From contig NZ_QANS01000001.1 of assembly GCF_003052265.1 (NCBI RefSeq), positions 682,001 through 746,000 on the forward strand: DNA of 64,000 bases, in the 5' to 3' direction. The stretch is from Stenotrophobium rhamnosiphilum (GTDB taxonomy: Bacteria; Pseudomonadota; Gammaproteobacteria; Nevskiales; Nevskiaceae). Position 1 is the stretch's first letter, and the number at the start of each line of letters is the position of its first letter. Below, piece after piece: positions 25,433 to 33,255 of the stretch. Under the pieces are notes generated by a model, which was not told the origin of the DNA, did no database searches, and saw only the letters and a list, made by a program, of their open reading frames with translations. Both the position numbers and the translations under genes were made by a program.

Positions 25433-26227
25433 ATGAGCCTTCCGCAGCCTAGTTCCGAATCCCGCGCCGTCATCACTGGCGCCTCCAGTGGCATCGGTGA
25501 ACAACTCGCACGTCAGCTCGCCGAGCGCGGTCATTCGCTGATTCTTGTCGCCCGTCGCATCGCAAAGCTGGAAGCGCTCGCTGCTGAGTTGCGCGACAGC
25601 TACAAAGTGACGGTGGACTTGCGGCCCTGCGATCTTGCAGATCGAAAAGCACGCAAGCAGTTTCGCGATGAATTGGCAGCCGCGGATATTTCTATCCTCT
25701 GCAATAACGCTGGTTTCGCAACTTTCGGCAAGCTTGCGAATCTTGATGCCGAGCGTGAGCGTGAGGAGTTAGAACTCAATGCCGTCGCCGTGCAGGATCT
25801 GACACTCGCTGTATTGCCCGGAATGATCCAGCGCAAGACCGGTGCGATTCTGATCGTGGGTTCAACCTCGGGCCATCAACCCACGCCTGCCAACGCGACG
25901 TACGCAGCTAGCAAGGCTTTCGCCAATTCATTTGCAGAAGCACTGCACAGTGAACTGCACGGCACCGGCGTCTCCTGCACCTTGCTGGCACCCGGCCCAA
26001 CACGCACCGCATTTACCGAAGTCGCAGGCGTCTCCAAGCTTGATCGTCTGGGGCCGCTGTGGGTCAGCGCTTCATCAGTAGCGCATGCAGGCATTGATGG
26101 CATGGCGCGCAACAAACGAATTGTCATTCCAGGTTTTGTCGCGCAAGCGCAGACCGTTGGCGGCCGCTACACCCCGCGCAGCATTTTGCTGCCCGTGCTC
26201 AAGCAGGTTTTCTCGAGGCTCGCCTAA
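25433..26227 (+). CDS. Short-chain dehydrogenase/reductase (SDR)
   Basis: A 264-residue classical SDR. The cofactor site is TGASSGIGEQLARQL (residues 15–29), the NNAG motif is CNNAGFATFG, and the catalytic Ser, Tyr and Lys are in IVGSTSGH and TYAASKAFA. It should interconvert an alcohol and ketone with NAD(P). It starts a four-gene operon with an acetoacetate-decarboxylase-like protein, an old-yellow-enzyme-type reductase and a PF10118 hydrolase. The TAA overlaps the next ATG by one base (TAATG). AGAGAAAAG precedes the start. Confidence 0.93.
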   Translation: MSLPQPSSESRAVITGASSGIGEQLARQLAERGHSLILVARRIAKLEALAAELRDSYKVTVDLRPCDLADRKARKQFRDELAAADISILCNNAGFATFGKLANLDAEREREELELNAVAVQDLTLAVLPGMIQRKTGAILIVGSTSGHQPTPANATYAASKAFANSFAEALHSELHGTGVSCTLLAPGPTRTAFTEVAGVSKLDRLGPLWVSASSVAHAGIDGMARNKRIVIPGFVAQAQTVGGRYTPRSILLPVLKQVFSRLA

Positions 26228-26976
26228 TGTTCAATAAACTGCTCTCAGATTTGCGTACGCCTTGGGCATTGGCCAGCTTAGGCGGCAAGCTTTATCGCAA
26301 CGCGCAGTATCTGACCGCTGTTGTTGAGGTGGATGAGAAGGCGATGACGCGTTGGCTGCCAAGCGGTATTAAATTGGCCACGCCTGCTCGCGCAGATTTG
26401 TTCTGCGCTTACTTTCCTGAAAATGTTTATACCGACGCGTATCACGAAGCCGGTTTATTCGTGCATGTGAAAGCGGGTCGCGGCTACGGCATCTTCTGTC
26501 CTTGGATGATCCTCGACGACGACCGCGCCATGATCATCGGCCGCGAGTTGTTGGGTTATCCCAAGAAGCTTGGCGAAATAGCATGGGATGACAATGGTCG
26601 GCGCATCGTTGCAAAAGCATCACGTCGCGGCAGCAGCTTGATCGAGATGGAAGCAAAGCTCGGCGAGGTATTGCACGACGCGCCACCGATTCTCGGACTG
26701 CCGCATCGCAACGTGACCGGCAATCTAGGCCTCAGTCTTCCACGCGAAGTTCGCTTTACGCCGAAGGAACATCCGATTGAAGTGCGCCGCGTCGACATGC
26801 AATTACGTTTTAACGGCAACGCCAATGATCCGCTGCATGAAATGGGATTGGGAAAAGTAGTCGAAGCCCGTCTTCATCGCGTCGATCTTTCTGCTGGATT
26901 GATTCCACCGCTACAAATTCCACGCGTGAGCAATCCGCTATTTCTTTTGCGTCAGTTCAACCCGCGAGTACTTTGA
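26227..26976 (+). CDS. Acetoacetate decarboxylase-like protein (ADC superfamily)
   Basis: A 249-residue ADC-superfamily protein. Recognisable parts are VDEKAMTRWLPSGIKLATPARADLF, then WMILDDDRAMIIGRELLGYPKKLGEI. The latter holds the Glu and the Lys pair that build the Schiff-base pocket in true decarboxylases. Many homologues are not decarboxylases but aldolase/dehydratase-like lyases, so the reaction is open. It overlaps the SDR by one base and is followed by the flavin reductase, so a beta-keto compound made or used by those enzymes is a reasonable substrate. Confidence 0.82.
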   Translation: MFNKLLSDLRTPWALASLGGKLYRNAQYLTAVVEVDEKAMTRWLPSGIKLATPARADLFCAYFPENVYTDAYHEAGLFVHVKAGRGYGIFCPWMILDDDRAMIIGRELLGYPKKLGEIAWDDNGRRIVAKASRRGSSLIEMEAKLGEVLHDAPPILGLPHRNVTGNLGLSLPREVRFTPKEHPIEVRRVDMQLRFNGNANDPLHEMGLGKVVEARLHRVDLSAGLIPPLQIPRVSNPLFLLRQFNPRVL

Positions 26977-26978
26977 TC

Positions 26979-28220
26979 ATGAAAAACACCAACACTAAAT
27001 TGACATCTGCTGCTGCAACGCTGGATCAGTCACTGACACTTCCTTGCGGTCTCACCATTGCCAATCGCATCGCCAAATCCGGCATGAGCGAGCAACTTGC
27101 GAATCGCCACGGCTCACCAACGCCTGAAATCGAACAGCTGTATGCAGCTTGGGCGCGCGGCGGGGCAGGGTTGTTGATCACTGGCAACGTCATGGTTGAT
27201 GGCCGCGCCTTTGTCGAACCACGCAACGCGGTTCTCGAGAGCGATCGTTTCCTGTCTGCCTATAAGCTTTGGGCGAAAGCCGCACATGCACATGGCAGCG
27301 CGATCATCATGCAGATCAATCACCCTGGCCGCGTAGCAGTACTGCCATTGCTGAAAAAACCTTTAGGTCCGTCTGCAGTCGGCCTTGATCTGCCAGCGAT
27401 GAATATCGTCCGCATTCCGCGCGCGATCACTGAGGTGGAGATTCACGAACAGATCGCACGCTATGCAACCACAGCAGCGTTAGCGGTGCAGGCTGGTTTC
27501 GATGGCGTGCAAGTGCACGCGGCGCATGGCTATCTGCTTTCGCAATTCCTGTCGCCACTAGCCAACGTTCGCACGGACGCTTGGGGCGGAAGCCCAGAGA
27601 AGCGCCGTCGTTTTCTGATTGAAGTGGTACGCGCTGTGCGTACAGCAATCGGGCCGAATAAAGCCTTGTCAGTAAAACTCAACTCAGCAGACTTCCAGAA
27701 AGGCGGTCTGTCACAAGAAGAATCGCTGGAGATCGCATTGGCACTGGAAGCCGAAGGCATCGACCTGTTGGAAATTTCCGGCGGCAACTACGAGTCGCCT
27801 GCACAGTTAGGTTTTGCATCGAGCAAACAAGCGGGTCGCGATGCTTATTTCTTGTCTTACGCAGAAGCGTTGCGCCGTCGCAGCAAATTGCCGCTGATGC
27901 TGACTGGTGGTTTGCGCAATGTCGAACTGATGCAACGCATCCTAGCGGAAGGCGTGGTCGAGATGATTGGAATGGCGCGACCGTTTGCGATGCAGCCTGA
28001 TGTAGCAAAACGTTTGTTGGCCGGAGAATCTGCGGCCGAGCCACCGGCTATCCCACGAGTCGGTTACAAGCCTGTAGATGCCTATCTTCAATTGGCTTGG
28101 CACGCCGCACAGTTCCGCAGCATCGCTGCTGCGCGCGATCCAAAACCATTAGGGGGTCTGTTGCGCACAGTGTTGGCGTTCGCGCCGCGTATGGGCTTCA
28201 ACATCGTCACGCAGAACTAA
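26979..28220 (+). CDS. NADH:flavin oxidoreductase, old yellow enzyme/dienoyl-CoA reductase type
   Basis: A 413-residue protein with the OYE TIM barrel only; it lacks the FeS and NADH-binding domains of full FadH. FMN-binding parts include GLTIANRIAKSGMSEQLA near the start, QINHPGRV (catalytic His region), HAAHGYLLSQFLSPLANVRTD and the C-terminal LMLTGGLRN phosphate site. It should reduce activated C=C bonds, such as enones, with NAD(P)H. The start chosen is ATG 26979, just after the preceding TGA; an in-frame TTG at 26973 is less likely. It is the third gene of the SDR operon. Confidence 0.92.
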   Translation: MKNTNTKLTSAAATLDQSLTLPCGLTIANRIAKSGMSEQLANRHGSPTPEIEQLYAAWARGGAGLLITGNVMVDGRAFVEPRNAVLESDRFLSAYKLWAKAAHAHGSAIIMQINHPGRVAVLPLLKKPLGPSAVGLDLPAMNIVRIPRAITEVEIHEQIARYATTAALAVQAGFDGVQVHAAHGYLLSQFLSPLANVRTDAWGGSPEKRRRFLIEVVRAVRTAIGPNKALSVKLNSADFQKGGLSQEESLEIALALEAEGIDLLEISGGNYESPAQLGFASSKQAGRDAYFLSYAEALRRRSKLPLMLTGGLRNVELMQRILAEGVVEMIGMARPFAMQPDVAKRLLAGESAAEPPAIPRVGYKPVDAYLQLAWHAAQFRSIAAARDPKPLGGLLRTVLAFAPRMGFNIVTQN

Positions 28221-28234
28221 AACGGAGCACAGAC

Positions 28235-29113
28235 ATGAGCGCGCTGATCAAGGAGACACACAACATTACACCGCGCCGCCCACGTTTCGATTTCAGTGAG
28301 ACACCTATGCACTGGATTGCCGGCGATCCACTGGCCTCGCAGATGCTCAATGTTCTGCAGCCGATCACGCCAGCGCCGGAGCGTTGGTTTTGTCAGGCCG
28401 TTCGCGAAGCGCTGCCATTAATTCGCGATGAAAAATTGCGGCAGGCAGCCGTGGCATTCATCAAGCAAGAAGGCGCGCATAGCCACGCGCACACGCTGGG
28501 CAATCGCCGACTGACAGAGCTGGGTGTAGATGTCTCGTCATACGAAGCGTTGCTGGATTGGGTGTTCGGTCGAATGCTGGGCTCTGATCCATTCGGACAA
28601 AAACTGAAAAGCCCACGCCTGCGTTTGGCTTGGTTAAAAACGCGACTGGCAATGGTTGCAGCGAGCGAACACCTGACAGGTGTACTCGGCGATTGGGTGT
28701 TGAACGCCAAGAGTCTTGAACAGCTGCCCGTCGATCAAGAGATGCTGCAGTTGTATCAATGGCATGGTGCAGAAGAGGTCGAGCATCGGGAAGTTTGCGA
28801 TGCTGTGTTTCGCGATATCAGCGGAAATATTTTTCTGCGCACGACAGCAGCAGCGTTCGTCTTTCCATTGTTTGCATCGCTTGCTTGGGTCGGCGTGCAA
28901 GAACTCGTGTCCAAAGATCCGCAGCTGCCATATCAACGCGTGCGCATAGCTGACTATCTGCGTGCCGCGCGACAAGGGAAGGTGCCCGCGCCGAGATTTC
29001 TAGTGCGGCGCGCACTGGGATATTTCTCACCTCGTCATAGCCCACTGAACGAGGGCTCGACGGAGCAGGCATTGGCTTATCTTTTGAAGATGCCAAGTCT
29101 GATTCGGACATGA
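28235..29113 (+). CDS. Metal-dependent hydrolase family protein (PF10118)
   Basis: A 292-residue protein with the PF10118 pattern: RPRFDFSETPMHWIAGDP at the N-terminus, then FIKQEGAHSHAHTLGNRRL and WHGAEEVEHREVCDAVF. The conserved Glu and His residues (QEGxH and EExEH) resemble a ferritin-like di-iron site. The name 'hydrolase' is historical, and an oxygenase-type reaction is plausible. The start is ATG 28235, with GGAG ten bases upstream. An upstream extension would overlap the preceding gene. It is the last gene of the SDR operon. Confidence 0.85.
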   Translation: MSALIKETHNITPRRPRFDFSETPMHWIAGDPLASQMLNVLQPITPAPERWFCQAVREALPLIRDEKLRQAAVAFIKQEGAHSHAHTLGNRRLTELGVDVSSYEALLDWVFGRMLGSDPFGQKLKSPRLRLAWLKTRLAMVAASEHLTGVLGDWVLNAKSLEQLPVDQEMLQLYQWHGAEEVEHREVCDAVFRDISGNIFLRTTAAAFVFPLFASLAWVGVQELVSKDPQLPYQRVRIADYLRAARQGKVPAPRFLVRRALGYFSPRHSPLNEGSTEQALAYLLKMPSLIRT

Positions 29114-29187
29114 ATGCTTGGGGCTGATTCTAGTCGTCGAGTTAGTACCAAGAGCGGACGCTAAATCTTGATGCTCTTCTTCAAGTT

Positions 29188-29253
29188 GTAGCCCGGGTGC
29201 AACCCGGGGCTTTTCGTTTAGTGACTGAGCATCCCGGGTTTCACCCGGGCTAC
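29188..29253. repeat. Pair of inverted REP-like palindromes
   Basis: GTAGCCCGGGTGCAACCCGGG (split here as GTAGC, CCGGGT, ACCCGGG) is followed 24 bases later by CCCGGGT…ACCCGGGCTAC in the opposite orientation. Each unit is itself a strong hairpin, and the GTAGC/GCTAC ends mark the inversion. This is the BIME arrangement typical of REP elements. It lies between the convergent ends at 29113 and 29289 and may act as a transcription or decay barrier. Confidence 0.75.
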
Positions 29254-29288
29254 GTTGCCTTTGGCTGGTTAGTGCCAATAGCGGACGT

Positions 29289-29639
29289 TCAATGCTTCTT
29301 TCGGTTTAGGCCTCGGGCCCAACTAAAGGTAAGAAGTCCAATTGAACTGATTAAAAGGCCTAAAACATTTAGCCCCATGGTGAACCAGACCATCGAGTCA
29401 CGAAAGGGAACTTGAACAATGCCGATATCTCGTTCATAAACTACAGGCCAGATCTTGTACGCGGCGAACGATAAGAGCTCTGATAACACAAGAACGCCCA
29501 TTCCAAGAGAAAACACGGCTGCCGATTTATATGCAGTATCTTTGTAGAAGCGCAGCCCAGCAATAAGCATCGCTGTCCATGCGAAAGGAAGTGCCGCGAT
29601 CTGACAATTGAGTAAAAGATCAGTCATCTCGGGAGTCAT
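29289..29639 (-). CDS. Small membrane protein, function unknown
   Basis: I do not recognise this 116-residue protein. It has four hydrophobic segments (about residues 7–27, 38–58, 77–87 and 90–108) and ends in a basic tail. It belongs to the third minus-strand group of small genes. Its TGA falls in a short element (GCATTGAACGTCCGC on the minus strand) that recurs in related form near 29720 and 15960. No attC-like hairpin directly follows. Confidence 0.6.
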   Translation of the reverse strand: MTPEMTDLLLNCQIAALPFAWTAMLIAGLRFYKDTAYKSAAVFSLGMGVLVLSELLSFAAYKIWPVVYERDIGIVQVPFRDSMVWFTMGLNVLGLLISSIGLLTFSWARGLNRKKH

Positions 29640-29764
29640 CTTTGATCTCGTTTGAATCGCTCAATACTTACAAGTACTTCAGAGGAGCCTAAGCATTCGT
29701 TTTAGGCCGGTCGGTGCCAGAAGCAGACATTCAACGCCTCTCTACAACCTGTTGTTAGAGCGCA

Positions 29765-30184
29765 TTAGATAACCGCCTTGAATGGCATGCTTTTAAGGTC
29801 AGTGAGTAATTCCTCCCAGACCTCAGCGTCGAAGATCGCCTTGTTGACGATAATGTCTTGCTGCCCTTTTTTCCTGAAAGCAATCCAGTCCGTGCTGATG
29901 ACGAGCGAGTAGTTACGCACGTCTTCAACAACTGCTTTGCCGCCAAAGAACTTCTTGGTTTGGATCTCAGTTTCTTGGATCGATAGGTGCGGGCCGCGGG
30001 CCCTCAAAAAGAAGGTCACTGCTACGAGTGTCGCGAACAAAGTGGCGGTGAGCAGGCCTGCCGTGATCCAGCTCAGTTTGCTCTGCCAAGCCAAAACGAC
30101 GCATAGCCCGGATATGAAGATGTACTGGCCCGCGTAGCCGTGCGTCAGTTGGCGTAAGTTGGATCGCCGATATTCCTTGTTCAT
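29765..30184 (-). CDS. Membrane-anchored PH-like domain protein, cassette-borne
   Basis: A 139-residue protein with two adjacent membrane helices (residues about 18–36 and 39–60), then a soluble beta-rich C-terminal domain (SIQETEIQTKKFFGGKAVVEDV…DWIAFRKKG). That layout resembles small bacterial PH-like membrane proteins. Its start follows an attC-like core by four bases. After its stop the minus strand has CTCTAACAAC…GGCGTTGAAT, a shortened pair of attC-type core sites about 30 bp apart. Function unknown. Confidence 0.65.
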   Translation of the reverse strand: MNKEYRRSNLRQLTHGYAGQYIFISGLCVVLAWQSKLSWITAGLLTATLFATLVAVTFFLRARGPHLSIQETEIQTKKFFGGKAVVEDVRNYSLVISTDWIAFRKKGQQDIIVNKAIFDAEVWEELLTDLKSMPFKAVI

Positions 30185-30187
30185 ACG

Positions 30188-30253
30188 CTCTAACGCCCAA
30201 ACTCAGCCGACCGCGCGCGAAGCGCGTGGGTCGGCTGAAGTGCTTTGTTAGGG
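30188..30253 (-). repeat. attC-like recombination site (strongest in the window)
   Basis: On the minus strand it runs CCCTAACAAAGC … GGGCGTTAGAG. The arms CTTCAGCCGACC and GGTCGGCTGAG pair almost perfectly around CACGCGCTTCGCGCGC. The TAA of the preceding 163-residue gene lies in the first core. TAACAA…GCGTTAG, the 66-bp size and the imperfect outer arms are classical attC features. Confidence 0.75.
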
Positions 30254-30739
30254 AGCATGGCTAAACCGCCGATAGATCTGTTTGCTACCAAAAACGAGAA
30301 AAAGACCAAAAGCAGTTTTAGCGAGCGCAGCAAATAGACCAATTTTGTGTTCAGTAGGCAACGTGCCGTAATCATCTTGAGTAGCGAAGAACACAAAACC
30401 AAATGCTTTTAACAATTCTGGGCCGGCGCTAGAAATAGCAAGTAAGCCCACCATGACGCTGCCAAGTTGCCATGCCTCATTAAGCGTTATGGCGGTTGCA
30501 GCTTCTGAAGTTCGCGGGACGAGTATGCGTGCTATTGCCAGCGGGAAACGCCAAAGGAAAATTGCCAAGCCAAAAGAAATGAATGTGGGTGCGAAGGCCA
30601 GTAAGCCCTCTGGGGTTGTAAGCGGAAAAGCCATGGTGTTTCGCAATGCAAAACCAACGGCGAGAGCCTGCAACGAATAAAGAAAAACCCACAACGAGAA
30701 GAGCCTGATTGCCAAGCCTGCCGCTTGAAGGAATGACAT
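30248..30739 (-). CDS. Four-helix membrane protein, cassette-borne, function unknown
   Basis: A 163-residue, strongly hydrophobic protein with four membrane segments (about residues 8–30, 47–67, 85–107 and 130–150) and little soluble sequence. I do not recognise a family. It starts ten or so bases after the GTTAGGG end of dispersed-repeat copy 3, and its stop lies in the attC-like site. It is therefore the first gene of a cassette-like group. Confidence 0.68.
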   Translation of the reverse strand: MSFLQAAGLAIRLFSLWVFLYSLQALAVGFALRNTMAFPLTTPEGLLAFAPTFISFGLAIFLWRFPLAIARILVPRTSEAATAITLNEAWQLGSVMVGLLAISSAGPELLKAFGFVFFATQDDYGTLPTEHKIGLFAALAKTAFGLFLVFGSKQIYRRFSHAP

Positions 30740-30752
30740 ACGCTTCTTTTCT

Positions 30753-30910
30753 CCCTAACTACAATTAGACCGCCTAATAGCGGTGAATAATTGCCGCAAT
30801 TGGGCGGTTTTTCTCGGGCGGTTCATTCGCAAGTCGCTGATTTCTTATGATTGTGCAGATACTGTTGCCGAATTAGACCGCAAAGGCAATTACCCATTTG
30901 GCTAATGACC
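30753..30910 (-). repeat. Dispersed repeat, copy 3 (head of cassette group)
   Basis: It matches copies 1 and 2 in CCTAACTACAATTAGACCGCCTAAT (split: CCTAACTACAAT and GACCGCCTAAT), AATAATTGCCGCAATTGGGC, CATTCGCAAG and GAATTAGACCGC. It then diverges, and the CCCTAAAGCGGCC block is absent. The minus-strand end is GTAGTTAGGG before the small membrane gene. In the rest of the 446-bp gap, 30911–31040 holds nothing I can name. Confidence 0.65.
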
Positions 30911-31080
30911 GTCGAAGAGCAACGAGGTTCAGGAGACCGGACGGTGGCGACCGTCAGCTATGGGCTGTTAGCAGACAGCAACATGTGGCACAGCTAAAAC
31001 GAATCGCGCCGTTCACCTGTCTTTCGACATCGCTCATCCGCTTTTCCAGTTGCTGCGAATTTGAATCTGTAGATTAGGTT

Positions 31081-31166
31081 TCACGAGATTACTCCCTGGT
31101 CTCGAGGAAGGTTCCCCAAGCTTCCGATCCTTTTAAGCCCACAGTTCCCCACTGCGGGCTTTTTTT
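31081..31166 (+). ncRNA. Candidate small RNA, copy 2 of a sibling pair
   Basis: It has the same three-hairpin architecture as the copy at 24168: CGAGAT/GTCTCG with loop TACTCCCTG, GGAAG/CTTCC with loop GTTCCCCAAG, and a terminator stem. The upstream block with TAGATT (31070–31075) is also conserved, back to CAGTTGCTGCG. The nearest plus-strand gene upstream ends at 29113, with minus-strand genes between. An independent promoter and a true small RNA are therefore more likely than a 3' UTR. The target is unknown, but UCCC loops would pair with ribosome-binding sites. Confidence 0.62.
31137..31166 (+). terminator. Rho-independent terminator
   Basis: GCCCACAGT pairs with ACTGCGGGC with one A/C mismatch relative to copy 1. 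The loop is TCCCC, and seven T residues follow. It ends the second candidate small RNA. Confidence 0.8.
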
Positions 31167-31185
31167 ATGGGCGAGGGAATTTCGC

Positions 31186-32295
31186 TCAGCTGCTCACGTT
31201 CAAGCATCGCAGTCGATAAAGGCTCGGTGACTCACCGGTCCACTTACGAAAGGCTCGTGTGAAATTTGCGGGATTTTGGTAGCCGAGGCGGGTGGCTACT
31301 TCTTGTAGATCAAGCTCGGTGTTTTCAATCAGATCGCAGGCATCACGCCGTTGAGTTTCTTCAAGCAGCTGCTGGAATGAACTGCCGTCATCCTTGAGTT
31401 TACGAGCGAGCGTGCGGCTCGATATGTGTAGCTTGGCGGCTAATGTTTCTTGATCAGGATAGCCGCCGTTTTTGGCTTGAATAAGTTCAGCGCAGACGCG
31501 AAGGACGATGCTGTCACCCGCTGCACCGGTCTGCGCTAATTCGCGCTCGCATAATTCGATCGCCTGTTTGGTGGCCAGCGGATCCGCTAGCACGGGGCGC
31601 ATTTCTAATAATCTGATTGGGAAGCGCAGTTGATTACTTGATCGGGAAAATCGAACCGGCGGCAAGCGATCTTTCCAGCGTGCGTGATATTCCGGCTCTG
31701 CCCAATCGAAACACAGTTCACCTCCGAGATCGAGTAACTCTCGACCGAGCATCGCTGCTGCTCCGCGTGCGACGCCAAGCAGAATGTGTTCGTAGAAAAA
31801 ACGACGAAGCGATAAGAGCTGGTTCGCAGCATCGGGTGCCGCTGCGGAAATTTGCGTGGGGAGTTTCTTGGTCGTCGGGATGATCGGATGAAATTCAAAC
31901 ACTTCGACTGCCGCGTAATCCTGCTCAATCAGCATGCGAATTCCGAAGTCACGCTGGCGTGTCTGGAAGTAGCGAATTACAAGCTCCATCGATTCGCGTA
32001 CTGACGCGCAACTCAAAACCGCGTAGCCGAGAAATCCATGCGCAGAGGGACGTGTTCGCAAGCCGCATTCATAACCGAGCGCGGGCTCTTGCAGTAATCG
32101 CATCGCGCGATTTACCAGCAAGCCCCACTGCAGGGCCGACATGCGTGAGGCTGGACTGTCCACCAAATTTGGAGAGACGGGCAATCCTTTGAACAGTTCC
32201 TGCGTATCAATGCCGTGCTCGGCCACGATCTCCAGCAGCAGTTGGAGATAGGACACGGGAACGGTGGGCTTGGCGTATCTGTCCGGACGCTTCAT
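31186..32295 (-). CDS. AraC-family regulator (OruR/arabinose-binding-domain type), paralogue 2
   Basis: A 369-residue paralogue of the regulator at 24272–25339, with the same N-terminal domain (GYECGLRTRPSAHGFLGYAVL) and C-terminal HTH pair (TLAAKLHISSRTLARKL, LQEVATRLGYQNPANFTRAF). It has an insertion around residues 125–145 that paralogue 1 lacks. It diverges from the SDR–monooxygenase–patatin operon and probably activates it. The shared gap motif suggests both paralogues may recognise related sites, so cross-regulation is possible. Confidence 0.92.
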   Translation of the reverse strand: MKRPDRYAKPTVPVSYLQLLLEIVAEHGIDTQELFKGLPVSPNLVDSPASRMSALQWGLLVNRAMRLLQEPALGYECGLRTRPSAHGFLGYAVLSCASVRESMELVIRYFQTRQRDFGIRMLIEQDYAAVEVFEFHPIIPTTKKLPTQISAAAPDAANQLLSLRRFFYEHILLGVARGAAAMLGRELLDLGGELCFDWAEPEYHARWKDRLPPVRFSRSSNQLRFPIRLLEMRPVLADPLATKQAIELCERELAQTGAAGDSIVLRVCAELIQAKNGGYPDQETLAAKLHISSRTLARKLKDDGSSFQQLLEETQRRDACDLIENTELDLQEVATRLGYQNPANFTRAFRKWTGESPSLYRLRCLNVSS

Positions 32296-32306
32296 GGCTG
32301 AAAATG

Positions 32307-32337
32307 ATAAGCGAATTGTCGGGCTTGCGTATCACGC
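32307..32337. promoter_or_regulatory. Motif shared by both AraC/SDR divergent gaps, site 2
   Basis: TAAGCGAATTG, ten variable bases, then CGTATCACG, matching site 1 at 25345–25375. It lies 12 bp upstream of the AraC start and about 70 bp before the SDR start, the same layout as in the other copy. Confidence 0.6.
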
Positions 32338-32406
32338 TCCACGCGGAACTCTTCACAGAATGCTCCATCGACCCGACTAAACGGGAACCGAATCTAAGGA
32401 GTCGTC

Positions 32407-33255
32407 ATGGCAAAGGGTGTAGCGCTCAAGGGCGCAGTGGTTGCAATCACGGGTGGAGGTCGCGGCATTGGCCTCGCCATCGCAAAGGCCATGGCAGAGC
32501 AGGGCGCGCGAGTCAGCTTGGGAGATATCGACGCTGATCTGGCGCTGAAAGCTGCCGAACCTCTGGGTGGATATGGCGGTCGTTTGGACGTGCGCGACCG
32601 CGAGTCGTTTGTGAAATTTCTGGACACCACGCGACGCATGCTCGGGCCCATCGACGTGCTCATCAACAACGCCGGCATCATGCCGATTGGCGCGTTCACT
32701 GATGAAACGGATGCAATGTCGGATACGCAGATCGACATCAATCTGCGCGGCGTCATTCATGGTTGCAAGGCGGTGCTGCCAGAGATGCTTGCTCGTGGCA
32801 CGGGCCATATCGTCAATGTCGCTTCATTGGCTGGCGTCATGCCAGTGCCGGGTCTGGCGGTTTACTGCGCCACCAAATTTGCAGTGCTGGGCTTAACGCA
32901 AACACTGCGTGAGGAATATCGCGACAGTGGCATTCACTTCACTACCATTATGCCGTCGAAGGTGAGAACCGAATTGGCTTCGGGCTCTGATGCGGCTCGC
33001 GGCATTCCGTCAGTTTCTCCCGGGCATGTTGCTCGCAGTGTGGTCGATGCGATTAAGCACCAGCGACGTGAAGTCGCGGTGCCTAGCTATCTCGGCTCAA
33101 CGCCTGCCGTGCTCAACCTCACGCCGCAGTGGCTCATGCGTCGCTTACGTCATGCGATTGATGATCGGGCGGGGCTGGAGAAAATTGATCACCAGCAGCG
33201 TGCTTCTTATACGCAGCGCATCGAATCTCTGACTGCGGCGAAGAAACTGCGATGA
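32407..33255 (+). CDS. Short-chain dehydrogenase/reductase (SDR)
   Basis: A 282-residue classical SDR: cofactor motif TGGGRGIGLAIAKAM at about residues 15–29, Asp at the end of strand 2 (LGDIDAD, suggesting NAD preference), NNAG in LINNAGIMPIG, catalytic Ser in NVASLAG and YxxxK in YCATKFA. A C-terminal extension of about 30 residues follows the usual fold. It should oxidise a hydroxyl to a ketone. The ATGA junction couples it to the Baeyer–Villiger-type monooxygenase, which could take that ketone as substrate. Confidence 0.93.
   Translation: MAKGVALKGAVVAITGGGRGIGLAIAKAMAEQGARVSLGDIDADLALKAAEPLGGYGGRLDVRDRESFVKFLDTTRRMLGPIDVLINNAGIMPIGAFTDETDAMSDTQIDINLRGVIHGCKAVLPEMLARGTGHIVNVASLAGVMPVPGLAVYCATKFAVLGLTQTLREEYRDSGIHFTTIMPSKVRTELASGSDAARGIPSVSPGHVARSVVDAIKHQRREVAVPSYLGSTPAVLNLTPQWLMRRLRHAIDDRAGLEKIDHQQRASYTQRIESLTAAKKLR

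Noticed and set aside
15741-30910. CRISPR repeats
   Set aside because: The three repeat copies are 7 kb apart and long, and are not separated by short spacers.
24129-31189. Composite transposon with the duplicated 145-bp elements as ends
   Set aside because: The copies are direct repeats containing hairpins and a terminator, with no transposase or target-site duplication between them.
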